Shown here: one piece after another, positions 25,066 through 33,551 of the stretch
How the letters are laid out: each line of letters begins with the position of its first letter
Numbering within the stretch: position 1 is the first letter of the stretch
Notes under the pieces: generated by a model
Database searches by the model: none
Seen by the model: only the letters and a program-made list of their open reading frames with translations
Told to the model about the DNA's origin: nothing
Made by a program: the position numbers and the translations under genes
NCBI RefSeq assembly: GCF_914271485.1
Contig: NZ_CAJZAG010000002.1
Location: 682,001 to 746,000, forward strand
DNA from: Cupriavidus pampae
GTDB lineage: Bacteria > Pseudomonadota > Gammaproteobacteria > Burkholderiales > Burkholderiaceae
Length of the DNA: 64,000 bases
Direction of reading: 5' to 3'

Positions 25066-27146
25066 GGCTTTGCGGGAATGGGGGCCGGCAGCACCGCCGG
25101 CGGAAACATCGATACATGCATCTCGACCAGCGCGGACAGCGCTATCGGCGAGCGGACCAGCGATTGCGCGCGCGACAGTCGCGTGCAGAGCGCGGGCGGC
25201 GGCGCATCGAGCTTGCCCTTGAGGCGCGCCTCGTAGTACCCGGCCACGCTGCGCAACACGCGGCGCACCGCGTGCTGCTGATTGGCCTCGAGGCTGGGCA
25301 GCTCGCGCTGCAACGCCAGCGTGCTGAGTTCCACGCGCACTTCGTTGAAACCGTCGGACGACACCTCGCTGGCACTGGCCGCGAGCCGCGGCACGAGCTG
25401 CGCTACGCGATCGAGCATGCGCGAGCGCAACTGTGTGTGATGGTGCGTGTGGCTCCGGGCGTCGGTCACCTGCGCGTGGTCGGCGATATCGCTCCAGCTC
25501 GCCCGCACGAGGCGACGCACCGCGGCCTGCGTGCCGAACGGCCGCATCGCGAGCGTCCACAGCAGCGCAAACAGAATGCCGGCCACGCCCGCGATATTGC
25601 TGTTGAAGAACGTCGTGAAGTCCGCGCTGTACACGCCCTGGATGCCGATGTCGCTGGCGGTCACCACGCCCAGCGCGAGGCCGATCGGCGCAAAACGCGG
25701 CTGCGCGATCAGCAAGCCGATCGCCAGGAACGGTAGCGCGAACGAGAGCACCAGCAGTTCGTAGTTCTGCGCAATCGGCAGCACCGCGAACAACAGCACC
25801 ATCGCCATCACCACCGCCACCACGTTGGCGTTGAAGAAGCTTTGAATCATCGGCGCCGGCTCGTCCGCCGCCGCGAAGAAGCAGCATGCCACCGCGCCCA
25901 GCGCCACGGCGCTAGCGCCGTCGGCCCAGCCACTCCAGATCCAGAGCATGCCCATCAGGAAGATGCCGAGCGCGACCGTGCTCGTGGAGAACAACATCAT
26001 GCCGTAGTCATAGTGGCGCGCCGCGCCCACGTCCCAGCGGCGGAACATCGGTGTCCAGCCGGCCATCGGCTCGTCCGCGCCCTTCTCGCGATTGCAGATC
26101 GCGCGGCACAGCGTCACGCAGTCCTGCCACAACGCCACCATCTGCTGCAGCCGGTCGGTGGCCGCGGTCAGCATGGCGGCATCCCAGCGGTCTGCGCCGG
26201 CGGCGCCAGAGTCGGCGTCTTGCGTTGCCTCCTCGACGGCTTCAACGCTGTTGGCCGCAGTCATGTCCACCGTCATGTCAACCGTCATGTCGACATTCGG
26301 CGGCGGCGTCACCGCGCCCGCCTGGATCCAGTCCGAAACTTCGCGCATGCGCGCGGTCAGCACCTGGGGAACGCCATGGTGCGCCTGCATCGATTCCACG
26401 ATGGCGGCAAGCGACGACAGCACCGGCAGCAGCATCGTCATGCGCCCGCGCAGCTCACGCGCCGCGCGCACGCGGCCAGCGCTGTCGGTGTCGTACGACA
26501 ACTGGGTAATCAATTGGTCGAGCGCGATAATGTCGGCCGCCAGCTTGTGCCGGCTTTTGTGCCGCGTGGCCCGTGCCTGCGGGTTCTGGGACAGCATGTC
26601 GGTGGCCCATACGGTGGCATCGGCCATCCACTGGCGCGTGCGATCACCAAACACGGCGGTGACGCTGGTCGGAAACAAGACCGCGCCGACCACGCTCGCG
26701 CACAGGATGCCCACGCAGATTTCCTCGGAACGCGCGATCGCGATATCGAAGATGCCGCCCGGATTGTCGACGGCAGGCAACGCCACCAGCGCGAGCGTAT
26801 AAGCCGCCAGCATGAAAACATAGCTGCGCGGCGTACGGTCCAGCAGCGAGAAGTACAGCAGCACGCCTGCCCACAGCGCCACGATCGCCATCAGCAAAGG
26901 CGGCGCGTTGACGAACATCGGCACCAGTGCGACCGATGCGCATGCGCCGATCAGCGTGCCCGCCACGCGGTACAGCGCTTTCGAGCGCGTCGCGCCGGTC
27001 AGCGGATGGGCGACCACATAGACCGTCGCCATCGCCCAGTACGGCCGCGGCAATCCCATATAAAGCGCGATCCAGAGCGCGAGCATCGAGGCGATAAACG
27101 CCTTGACCGAGAACAGCCAGTCGCGCGCGGATGGCCAATTTGGCAT
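25062..27146 (-). CDS. FUSC-family inner-membrane efflux protein, AaeB-like
   Basis: This is a 694-residue protein with two blocks of hydrophobic segments (about 15-170 and 380-530), each followed by a soluble region, the layout of AaeB/FUSC aromatic carboxylic acid exporters. GLPRPYWAMATVYVVAHPLTGATRSKALYR is the family's N-terminal motif region. A 12-bp tandem repeat inserts a threefold Met-Thr-Val-Asp run near residue 285-296 in the cytoplasmic part. It is the second gene of the operon MarR - FUSC - DUF1656 - HlyD - NodT. Confidence 0.9.
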   Translation of the reverse strand: MPNWPSARDWLFSVKAFIASMLALWIALYMGLPRPYWAMATVYVVAHPLTGATRSKALYRVAGTLIGACASVALVPMFVNAPPLLMAIVALWAGVLLYFSLLDRTPRSYVFMLAAYTLALVALPAVDNPGGIFDIAIARSEEICVGILCASVVGAVLFPTSVTAVFGDRTRQWMADATVWATDMLSQNPQARATRHKSRHKLAADIIALDQLITQLSYDTDSAGRVRAARELRGRMTMLLPVLSSLAAIVESMQAHHGVPQVLTARMREVSDWIQAGAVTPPPNVDMTVDMTVDMTAANSVEAVEEATQDADSGAAGADRWDAAMLTAATDRLQQMVALWQDCVTLCRAICNREKGADEPMAGWTPMFRRWDVGAARHYDYGMMLFSTSTVALGIFLMGMLWIWSGWADGASAVALGAVACCFFAAADEPAPMIQSFFNANVVAVVMAMVLLFAVLPIAQNYELLVLSFALPFLAIGLLIAQPRFAPIGLALGVVTASDIGIQGVYSADFTTFFNSNIAGVAGILFALLWTLAMRPFGTQAAVRRLVRASWSDIADHAQVTDARSHTHHHTQLRSRMLDRVAQLVPRLAASASEVSSDGFNEVRVELSTLALQRELPSLEANQQHAVRRVLRSVAGYYEARLKGKLDAPPPALCTRLSRAQSLVRSPIALSALVEMHVSMFPPAVLPAPIPAKP
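26260..26295. repeat. 12-bp in-frame tandem repeat in the FUSC gene
   Basis: Three copies of GTCATGTCNACC (26260-26271, 26272-26283, 26284-26295, the last diverged at its end) encode Val-Asp-Met-Thr repeats within a variable cytoplasmic segment. Confidence 0.85.
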
Positions 27147-27151
27147 GACGC

Positions 27152-27658
27152 TCAGGCCTCCGCCTTGCCGGGGTTCAGGCGGGACGGGGTGCCAGCGCCC
27201 GCATGGCTGCCGGTGCCGCCTACCGCCGAAGCCGCGCGCGCGACCGCTTCCAGCACACGCAGCGTCGCGGCCATGTCCTCGGCGCTGATGCCGGCGAACA
27301 CATCGGCACGCAGGCTACGCAGCGCCTCCTCGATCTCGATCGCGGCGGCCTCTCCGGCTTCCGTCAGCGACAGGCTGTTGGCGCGCCGGTCATGCGGATC
27401 GACCTCGCGCTTCGCGAGTCCGGCCGCGCACAACTGATCCACCAGCCGTACCAGCGTTGCGCCCTCCACGCCGACATAGTCGGCCAGCGTCACCTGCCGC
27501 ACGCCCCCGCCAAGCCGACGGATAAACAGCAACGGCGCAGCCGCGGCCGCCGACACACTGTGGTGGGCCAGCGCGTGGTGGCTGATCTGTCGCCATTGAC
27601 GACCGGCCAGCATCAGCTGACCGGTGAAGGCGAAACGAAGGGCGTCTATCTGTTTCAT
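27152..27658 (-). CDS. MarR family transcriptional regulator
   Basis: This is a 168-residue MarR-type repressor, winged helix about residues 50-115 (VRQVTLADYVGVEGATLVRLVDQL, then KREVDPHDRRANSLSLTEAG, the typical DxRxxxxxLT wing). The ATG at 27658 starts the conserved fold; no strong ribosome site is seen. It is the first gene of the efflux operon, with FUSC 5 bases downstream, and a 26-bp inverted repeat lies 34 bases upstream. The MarR class usually releases DNA on binding aromatic acids, which fits the pump's expected substrates. Confidence 0.92.
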   Translation of the reverse strand: MKQIDALRFAFTGQLMLAGRQWRQISHHALAHHSVSAAAAAPLLFIRRLGGGVRQVTLADYVGVEGATLVRLVDQLCAAGLAKREVDPHDRRANSLSLTEAGEAAAIEIEEALRSLRADVFAGISAEDMAATLRVLEAVARAASAVGGTGSHAGAGTPSRLNPGKAEA

Positions 27659-27691
27659 GGGCAGAATGATAGGCGCACAATAATTAGAATG

Positions 27692-27717
27692 CAAACTATT
27701 TCATTTGGAATAGTTTG
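27692..27717. promoter_or_regulatory. Candidate MarR operator
   Basis: CAAACTATT-N8-AATAGTTTG is a perfect 9-bp arm dyad upstream of the MarR/efflux operon. Its size and symmetry suit a MarR dimer. Confidence 0.7.
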
Positions 27718-27860
27718 AATACACATACTATCTATGGTATTGATGTGAGGTTTGATCGACTTTTCCACCGTCTTCGCGGCCCGTGCGTGAGGCCGTGCAA
27801 ATCGGTCGTCCACGATGAATTCTGGGCGCGCGATCGCACGGTAACGAAACACAGATGCCG

Positions 27861-27891
27861 AAAAAAAGGGCGGCTACAGTGGCCGCCCTTT
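27861..27891 (-). terminator. Rho-independent terminator of kbl-tdh
   Basis: The stem AAAGGGCGGC / GCCGCCCTTT (27865-27891, 7-base loop) is followed on the minus strand by a further T-run. It lies 22 bases after the tdh stop codon and isolates the threonine operon from the efflux operon downstream. Confidence 0.88.
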
Positions 27892-27913
27892 CAGGTTAGT
27901 GGAATCGGAAAAA

Positions 27914-28870
27914 TTACGTGCGCAGATTGCGCAGCATGTCCTCGACCATGGCGTCGAGGTTGAATTCGGGCCTCCAGCCCCAGTCGGCGCGCGCGGCGCT
28001 GTCGTCAATCGAATCGGGCCAGCCGGAGGCGATGGCCTGCCGATAATCGGGCGCGTAGCGGATCTCGAAGCGGGGGTCGCGGGCCTGGATGGCGGCGGCG
28101 ATCTCGGCCGGCGTGAAGCTCATGCCGGCCAGGTTGTAGCTGCCGCGTTCGCGCACGGCCTCACGCGGCGCTTCCATCAACTCGAGCGTGGCGCGGATCG
28201 CGTCGGGCATGTACATCATCGGCAGGCGCGCATCGGGCTCCAGAAAGCACGTGTACGGTTCGTCCTTGACCGCCGAATGGAAGATATCCACCGCGTAGTC
28301 GGTCGTCCCGCCGCCGGGCGGCGTCTTGTGCGAGATCAGGCCCGGGTAGCGCACGCTGCGGACATCGACGCCGTGGTTCTCGAAATACCAGCGGCACCAG
28401 CCCTCCCCGGCCAGCTTGGAGATGCCGTACACCGTGGTCGGCTCCATCACGGTTTTCTGCGGCGTATTGACCGCGGGCGTGGTGGGGCCGAAGGCGGCGA
28501 TGGAGCTGGGCCAGAACACGCGCTCGATACCGTGCTGGCGCGCGAGCTCGAGCACGTTCAGCAGCCCGGTCATATTGAGATTCCACGCCCACTGCGGCGC
28601 CTTCTCGCCGGTGGCCGAGAGCGCGGCCGCCAACAGATAGATCTGCGTAATGCCGTGCCGCTCGACCACCGTGAGCAGTTCGCCGCGGTCGGTCACGTTG
28701 AGCATCTCGTGCGTGAGGTGCAGGTGGCGCCCCGTGGGCACCACGTCCGACGTAATCACGTTTTCGCGGCCATGCCGCTCCGCGAGCGCCTCCGCGAGTT
28801 CCGAGCCGAGCTGCCCGTTGGCGCCGATGATCAGGATTTTCGGCGGTTTGGAGGTTGCAACTTCCGACAT
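27914..28870 (-). CDS. tdh: L-threonine 3-dehydrogenase, extended SDR type
   Basis: This is a 318-residue NAD-dependent enzyme of the UDP-galactose-epimerase-like extended SDR fold. It has GANGQLG (17-23, NAD-binding) and the catalytic Tyr148-x3-Lys152 in VYGISK. Threonine dehydrogenases of this fold, including the characterised Cupriavidus necator enzyme, convert L-threonine to 2-amino-3-ketobutyrate. The start overlaps the kbl stop as ATGA, and Kbl would take the product. The neighbour is what separates this call from a generic nucleotide-sugar epimerase. Confidence 0.88.
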   Translation of the reverse strand: MSEVATSKPPKILIIGANGQLGSELAEALAERHGRENVITSDVVPTGRHLHLTHEMLNVTDRGELLTVVERHGITQIYLLAAALSATGEKAPQWAWNLNMTGLLNVLELARQHGIERVFWPSSIAAFGPTTPAVNTPQKTVMEPTTVYGISKLAGEGWCRWYFENHGVDVRSVRYPGLISHKTPPGGGTTDYAVDIFHSAVKDEPYTCFLEPDARLPMMYMPDAIRATLELMEAPREAVRERGSYNLAGMSFTPAEIAAAIQARDPRFEIRYAPDYRQAIASGWPDSIDDSAARADWGWRPEFNLDAMVEDMLRNLRT

Positions 28871-30081
28871 CAGATCAGCTCCAGTTCGCGGCCAGCCTGC
28901 GCAAACGCGTCGAGCGCGCGCTGCAGCGTCGCTTCGTCGTGGCTGGCGCTCATCTGTACGCGAATGCGCGCCTGCCCCCGGGGTACCACCGGAAAGAAGA
29001 AGCCGACCACATAGACGCCGAGCTCAAGCAGCCGCTGCGCCAGCGCCTGCGCGCGTTCGGCGTCGTACACCATGATCGGAATGATCGGGTGATCGCCGGG
29101 CTTGATATCAAAGCCGAGCTTGCCGAGCCCCGCACGGAAGAACGCGGTATTGCGCTCAAGCCGGTCGCGCAGCTCGGTGCTGGCTTCGAGAATATTCAAC
29201 ACTTCAAGACTGCCGCCGACGATCGCCGGCGCCACCGTATTCGAGAACAGGTAAGGCCGCGAGCGCTGGCGCAGCAGCTCGACCACTTCCTTGCGGCCGC
29301 TGGTGAAACCGCCCGAAGCGCCCCCCAGCGCCTTGCCCAGCGTGCCCGTGATGATGTCGATCTTGCCGAAAACGCCGCGCGCCTCATGGGTGCCGCGCCC
29401 GCGCTTGCCAAGGAAGCCGCTCGCATGACATTCGTCGATGCCAAGCAGCGCACCGAATTCGTCGCAGATCGCGCGAATTTCATCGAGCCGCGCCACGGTG
29501 CCATCCATCGAGAACGCGCCATCGGTAAACACGAGCTTGTGACGCGCGCCCTCGGCATCGGCCTGCGCCAACTGCGCGCGCAGGTCGTCGAGGTCGTTGT
29601 GCTTGTAGCGATAGCGGCGTGCTTTCGATAGGCGAATGCCATCGATGATCGATGCGTGATTCAGTTCATCGCTGATCACCGCGTCGTCCGCGCCCAGCAG
29701 CGTTTCGAACAGTCCGCCGTTGGCATCGAACGCCGAGCCGTAGAGGATGGTGTCCTCGGTGCCGAGAAAGCGCGCGAGCCGCGCTTCCAGTTCCTTGTGC
29801 AGATCCTGCGTGCCGCAGATAAAACGCACCGAACTCATGCCGTAACCGTGCGTGCGCAATGCTTCGTGCGCCGCCGCGAGCACGCGTGGATCGGACGACA
29901 GCCCCAGATAATTGTTCGCGCACAGGTTGATGACTTCGCGCTGGTCGGTGGTGCGCACCACGGCGCCCTGCGGCGTGGCAATGATGCGCTCGGACTTGAA
30001 CAGTCCCGCGCTGCGGATGGCATCCAGCTCGGCACGCACAGACGCGTAGAAAGCCTCGGCACTCGACGGTGTACTCGACAT
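28870..30081 (-). CDS. kbl: Glycine C-acetyltransferase (2-amino-3-ketobutyrate CoA ligase)
   Basis: This is a 403-residue PLP enzyme of the alpha-oxoamine synthase family that cleaves 2-amino-3-ketobutyrate with CoA to glycine and acetyl-CoA. The PLP lysine is Lys250 in ITGTLGKALGGASGG; the cofactor-binding DECHASGFLG (216-225) replaces the commoner DDSHAVGF. Other close family features are NNYLGLSSDP and QRSRPYLFSN. It is the first gene of kbl-tdh, divergent from an XRE-cupin regulator. Confidence 0.94.
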   Translation of the reverse strand: MSSTPSSAEAFYASVRAELDAIRSAGLFKSERIIATPQGAVVRTTDQREVINLCANNYLGLSSDPRVLAAAHEALRTHGYGMSSVRFICGTQDLHKELEARLARFLGTEDTILYGSAFDANGGLFETLLGADDAVISDELNHASIIDGIRLSKARRYRYKHNDLDDLRAQLAQADAEGARHKLVFTDGAFSMDGTVARLDEIRAICDEFGALLGIDECHASGFLGKRGRGTHEARGVFGKIDIITGTLGKALGGASGGFTSGRKEVVELLRQRSRPYLFSNTVAPAIVGGSLEVLNILEASTELRDRLERNTAFFRAGLGKLGFDIKPGDHPIIPIMVYDAERAQALAQRLLELGVYVVGFFFPVVPRGQARIRVQMSASHDEATLQRALDAFAQAGRELELI

Positions 30082-30109
30082 GAGCCGACTCCTGATGGTA
30101 GTGTCTCGG

Positions 30110-30133
30110 TCGTTCGATCGATAAATCGAACGA
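30110..30133. promoter_or_regulatory. Inverted repeat in the kbl / XRE divergent gap, operator candidate
   Basis: TCGTTCGAT-CGATAA-ATCGAACGA has perfect 9-bp arms and lies 29 bases upstream of the kbl start. The GAACGA half-site recurs in the neighbouring dyad and again near 30167. Confidence 0.65.
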
Positions 30134-30143
30134 GTTTCATATA

Positions 30144-30156
30144 ACGAACGATTCGT
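30144..30156. promoter_or_regulatory. Second inverted repeat in the kbl / XRE gap
   Basis: ACGAA-CGA-TTCGT is a perfect dyad sharing the CGAACG core with the first repeat. It overlaps the first possible start codon of the XRE gene, consistent with autoregulation. Confidence 0.5.
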
Positions 30157-30793
30157 GCACTATACAGAACGAAAAGTGGCCGCGCAACCTCCCCTGTCTT
30201 CCAAGACACCTTCCGTGGCATCCCACGCCGCCGATGGCCCGCCAGCCGTGGGCACGGCGCTGCAGACGCTGCGGCAAAGCCAGCAGTTATCGCTGGACGA
30301 GCTGTCGCGCCGCGCCGGTGTCTCCAAGTCTATGCTGTCGCAGATCGAACGGAATCTCGCCAATCCGACCGTGGCGGTACTTTGGCGGCTGGCCAACGCG
30401 CTGGGCGTGAGCCTGACGGATTTTCTGGAGAATGGCGGTGCCGAACGCCCTGTACCATCGATTACCGTGGTGCAGCAACACGCGATTCCGGCGCTGAAGA
30501 GCCCCGATACGCGCTGTGAATTGCGGATTCTGGGTCCGATCGAGCTCGCCGGCCGCTTCGAATGGTATGAATTGACGATCCAGCCCGGTGGCGTGCTGGC
30601 GTCGGACCCGCACGAGGCAGGCACGCAGGAGCACCTGTCGGTGCTGTCAGGCGCGATGACGGTGCGCGCCGGCGACGATGAAAAGAAGCTGCGGCACGGC
30701 GAGACCGCGCGCTATGGCGCGGACCTGCCGCATGCGATCTCGAACCCCGGCAAGACCCCCGCCACCGCGATGCTCGTGGTGATGCACCCCTGA
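30155..30793 (+). CDS. XRE family regulator with C-terminal cupin domain
   Basis: This is a 212-residue regulator at most. A Cro/C1-type helix-turn-helix (about 33-90: LQTLRQSQQLSLDELSRRAGVSKSMLSQIERN) is joined to a cupin sensory domain (about 120-212, with HEAGTQEHLSVLSG and GETARYGADLPHAISN). Start uncertain: GTG at 30155 opens the frame, but GTG at 30176 or later would remove an unstructured N-terminus. It faces kbl-tdh across repeated GAACGA sites and probably regulates threonine breakdown. Confidence 0.85.
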   Translation: MHYTERKVAAQPPLSSKTPSVASHAADGPPAVGTALQTLRQSQQLSLDELSRRAGVSKSMLSQIERNLANPTVAVLWRLANALGVSLTDFLENGGAERPVPSITVVQQHAIPALKSPDTRCELRILGPIELAGRFEWYELTIQPGGVLASDPHEAGTQEHLSVLSGAMTVRAGDDEKKLRHGETARYGADLPHAISNPGKTPATAMLVVMHP

Positions 30794-30806
30794 GCGCCTT
30801 CCGCGG

Positions 30807-31442
30807 TCAGATCTCGTCGATCGGCGTCGATACCGCCGGTTTGCCGGCATCCCGCTCGAGCGAGAAGCGATCCCGCGTGGTCACGTAGAAGCTCGCGCCA
30901 AAGCGGCCCACCGGGAAGTAGTCCTGCAGCCGCACGCGCCAGGTCTCGGTGTCGATCAGGCCATCGCGCGCATGCAGGCGCAGCACGCGGCCGATAAAGA
31001 TCTGGCGGCTTTCCGTGGCCAGCGTTTCCCATAGCTTGCATTCGAACGCGACCGGCGCCTCGACGATACGCGGTGGCGCCACCGACGTGCTCGGTGCCGA
31101 CGTCAGCCCGACATGCGCCAGCTCGCTGACATGCGGTGGCAGCCGTTCGCCGCAGCGATGCATCTTCTCCGCCATCGGCTCGTCGCTCAGGTGCACCACG
31201 AATTCGCCCGTACGCTCGATATTGGCTGCAGTGTCCTTCTGCGCGCCGTCGCCCAACCGGTTGATGCTGATCATCACGATCGGCGGCTCTTCGCCCAGCA
31301 TGTTGAACATCGAGAATGGCGCCGCATTGGCAGTGCCGTCGGGCCCGAGTGTGGTGACCAGCGCGATCGGGCGTGGCACGATCAGGCTCGCCATCAGCTT
31401 GTAGCGCTGGTATTCGGTGATCTGCTCGAAGTCGACTTCCAT
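30807..31442 (-). CDS. Flavin reductase family protein (FMN-binding split barrel)
   Basis: This is a 211-residue protein of the flavin-reductase-like/DIM6-NTAB family, with IVPRPIALVTTLGPDGTANAAPFSMFN (flavin-binding strand-loop) and EFVVHLSD. Members use NAD(P)H to reduce flavin for a partner oxygenase or reduce other acceptors. It is the last gene of the minus-strand run deacetylase - GntR - flavin reductase, starting 2 bases past the GntR stop. No oxygenase partner is visible. Confidence 0.85.
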   Translation of the reverse strand: MEVDFEQITEYQRYKLMASLIVPRPIALVTTLGPDGTANAAPFSMFNMLGEEPPIVMISINRLGDGAQKDTAANIERTGEFVVHLSDEPMAEKMHRCGERLPPHVSELAHVGLTSAPSTSVAPPRIVEAPVAFECKLWETLATESRQIFIGRVLRLHARDGLIDTETWRVRLQDYFPVGRFGASFYVTTRDRFSLERDAGKPAVSTPIDEI

Positions 31443-31443
31443 G

Positions 31444-32292
31444 TCAGCCTCCGAGTCCGAGCATCTGCGCCAGGCTCTTCTCGCCCTGCATGCGCGAGGT
31501 CTCGATGCGCTGCTCGAGGTCGTTCAGATGCGCTTCCATCAGCGCGACCGCCCCGGCCGCGTCGCGCGCCTCGATACACGCGACAATCGCCGCATGCTCG
31601 TCGTGCTCGCACGGCGCGTGGCCCGGCGGTTCGTACAGCCCTACGATCAGCGAGCAGCGCGAGACCAGTTCCGTCAGGTAGCGCTGCAGCACCGGATTGC
31701 GCGCGAGCGCGGCAATGCGCAGATGAAAGCCGCTGGCCAGGCGCGCCCACGAGGGCTGGTCGAAGCGGTGCATCGCGTCGTGCTCTTCATCGAGCTGGCG
31801 GCGCAGATCGCGCAGATCAGCCGCGGTCACGCGCTGCACCGCGAGCTCCACCAGCACCCGTTCGAGCGCGCGGCGCGCTTCGAAGATCTGGCTGGTTTCC
31901 TCGGGCGTCGGCTCCGCAATCACCGCACCGCGATTGGGACGCAGCGCCACGATGCCGTCATGCGCAAGCTTCTCCAGCACGCGCCGCACCACCGCGCGAC
32001 CCACGCCGAACAACTGGCACAGTTCGGGCTCCGGGAGCTTGGTGCCGGGCGTCAGGCGATGATTGAGCACACCGTCGAACACCGCGCGGTAGATGCGGGC
32101 GTCGACACTGCCGTCGCTCCCGCTCTCGTCGTCATCGTGATGGTCGATCTCGTCGGCATCCACCGCCGGTATTGGCATGCGTGCGCTCACAGGCTTCTTG
32201 CCTGCCTTCGTGGCAGAGCGCGGGGCGGGCTTGGCGGCAGGCGTCGTGGAGACTCGGGAAGGCATGGAAGGCATCGGGAATGCAGTGGCCAT
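31444..32292 (-). CDS. FadR-type GntR regulator with FCD domain
   Basis: This is a 282-residue regulator with a long, Ala/Pro/Lys-rich then acidic N-terminal tail (about 1-64, including an Asp/His-rich stretch), a GntR winged helix (about 65-130: IYRAVFDGVLNHRLTPGTKL, ELCQLFGVGRAVVRRVLEKL) and a helical FCD domain (FHLRIAALARNPVLQRYL; HDEHAAIVACIEARD). It lies between the deacetylase and flavin reductase genes and probably controls both this operon and the divergent transporter operon. Confidence 0.9.
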   Translation of the reverse strand: MATAFPMPSMPSRVSTTPAAKPAPRSATKAGKKPVSARMPIPAVDADEIDHHDDDESGSDGSVDARIYRAVFDGVLNHRLTPGTKLPEPELCQLFGVGRAVVRRVLEKLAHDGIVALRPNRGAVIAEPTPEETSQIFEARRALERVLVELAVQRVTAADLRDLRRQLDEEHDAMHRFDQPSWARLASGFHLRIAALARNPVLQRYLTELVSRCSLIVGLYEPPGHAPCEHDEHAAIVACIEARDAAGAVALMEAHLNDLEQRIETSRMQGEKSLAQMLGLGG

Positions 32293-32296
32293 GATA

Positions 32297-33253
32297 TTAG
32301 CGTGAAGCGGTCAGGGCAGTCTCCGCGCGCACGAGCGGGTACTGCTGGTCCATCGCGTCGCAGATCGCGCCCGGCGTGGTCATCCACACCTCGCCGTGGG
32401 AGCGGCGCGCGGCGATATGCGCGAGCGCGCGGCGCAGGTGCCGCAGCCGATAGGGTTGCCCCACGAGGTACGGATGCAAGGCGATGCCCATCACGAGCGG
32501 TTGCGGATGCTGCGGGTGGTTCGCCTGCATCAGCATCTCGTCGAACTGGTCGATGATCATGTCGGCGAACGCGGCGGCATCCATCTGCCGCGCCATGATC
32601 ATCGGGATATCGTTGAGCTCCTGCGGATATGGGATGGACCACAACGGGCCGCCGCGCGTCTCCATGCGCACGGGCCGGTCGTCGTGACACCAGTTGAGCG
32701 TGTAGCGATAGCCGGTCTCCGTCAGCAGGTCGGGCGTGTGCAGCGTTTCCGAGATCCACGGAGAGAGCCAGCCATCCGGCGCCACGCCCGCATGCGCGCG
32801 AATGCGCGCGCGGCAGTGCTCCAGCAGCGCGCGCTCGCCGGCTTCGTCGAACTCGCTCTGGCGATGCGCGTTGGTGTGGCCATGGCCGATCAGCTCGTCG
32901 CCGCGCGCGACGCAGGCGTCGATGACTTCCGGGCAATGGTCGTACAGCGCGGTATTGAGCAACACGCCCGCCGGCATCTCGAGCTGATCAAACAACTCCA
33001 GGCAACGCCAGACCCCGACGCGGTTGCCATATTCGCGCCAGCTGTAGTTGAGCACGTCCGGTTGCGGCGAGACTGGACCGAGATTGGCGCCAAGACCTTC
33101 GCCGAACGCGAAGTGCTCGATATTGAAGCCAAGGTAGACAGCCAGGTTGGCCCCATTGGGCCAGCGAAACCGATCCACATCGGTGATGGGCCGGTACGGA
33201 AAGCGGCCGTGCGTGCGGAGCGGACCGAACGCCGGACTGGACGGATGCGTCAT
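32297..33253 (-). CDS. Polysaccharide deacetylase family protein, allantoinase (PuuE)-like
   Basis: This is a 318-residue carbohydrate-esterase-4-type NodB-fold protein. The region VLLNTALYDHCPEV and GHGHTNAHRQSEF carry the metal-binding His residues, and WLSPWISETLHTPDLL is a family motif. The PuuE branch hydrolyses cyclic amides such as allantoin rather than sugars. The beginning FPYRPITDVDRFRWPNGANLAVYLGFNIEHF is characteristic of this branch. ATG at 33253 is preferred over an in-frame ATG at 33289. The neighbouring amide-type transporter and Ntn-hydrolase support an amidohydrolase role. Confidence 0.82.
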   Translation of the reverse strand: MTHPSSPAFGPLRTHGRFPYRPITDVDRFRWPNGANLAVYLGFNIEHFAFGEGLGANLGPVSPQPDVLNYSWREYGNRVGVWRCLELFDQLEMPAGVLLNTALYDHCPEVIDACVARGDELIGHGHTNAHRQSEFDEAGERALLEHCRARIRAHAGVAPDGWLSPWISETLHTPDLLTETGYRYTLNWCHDDRPVRMETRGGPLWSIPYPQELNDIPMIMARQMDAAAFADMIIDQFDEMLMQANHPQHPQPLVMGIALHPYLVGQPYRLRHLRRALAHIAARRSHGEVWMTTPGAICDAMDQQYPLVRAETALTASR

Positions 33254-33322
33254 GGACGATTGCCTTGATTGGTCGGAGAAATGTTGCATTGATGGGCATG
33301 CCCGCCCCGTTCTGGCTCATCG

Positions 33323-33339
33323 CGCACCAGCAACGTGCG
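33323..33339. promoter_or_regulatory. NtrC-like enhancer site
   Basis: CGCACC-AGCAA-CGTGCG is a dyad matching the NtrC consensus GCACC-N5-GGTGC at all but one inner position. It lies 123 bp upstream of the sigma-54 promoter, the normal enhancer distance, and closely resembles the site upstream of the nitrate operon. Confidence 0.5.
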
Positions 33340-33462
33340 AACACATAAGCCGAATCTTCGTCTGCAACATGCTGGGCAAATCGTTCGCAAAAACCAAGCC
33401 AGATCGTCTACGTGTTGATGGGGCACGTGTTTCCGGTTGAGCGAGCGTTTTGCGTACGCGTG

Positions 33463-33478
33463 TGGCATGGCTCTTGCA
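33463..33478 (+). promoter_or_regulatory. Sigma-54 (RpoN) promoter of the fused ABC transporter operon
   Basis: TGGCAT-GGCTC-TTGCA has the invariant -24 GG and -12 GC with exact spacing and only one change from TGGCAC-N5-TTGCA. Transcription would start near 33490, about 60 bases before the binding-protein start codon. Confidence 0.72.
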
Positions 33479-33551
33479 ATCCGCAAGCTCGCCAGTTTTT
33501 TTTGCTACCCACGTTTGCGCCTGCTTCCAACCGCCCTCACGGAGATTCGTC

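Noticed and set aside
33363-33380. Possible second, minus-strand sigma-54 promoter for the deacetylase operon
   Set aside because: The sequence reads TGCCCA-N5-TTGCA on the minus strand, so the invariant -24 GG is missing.
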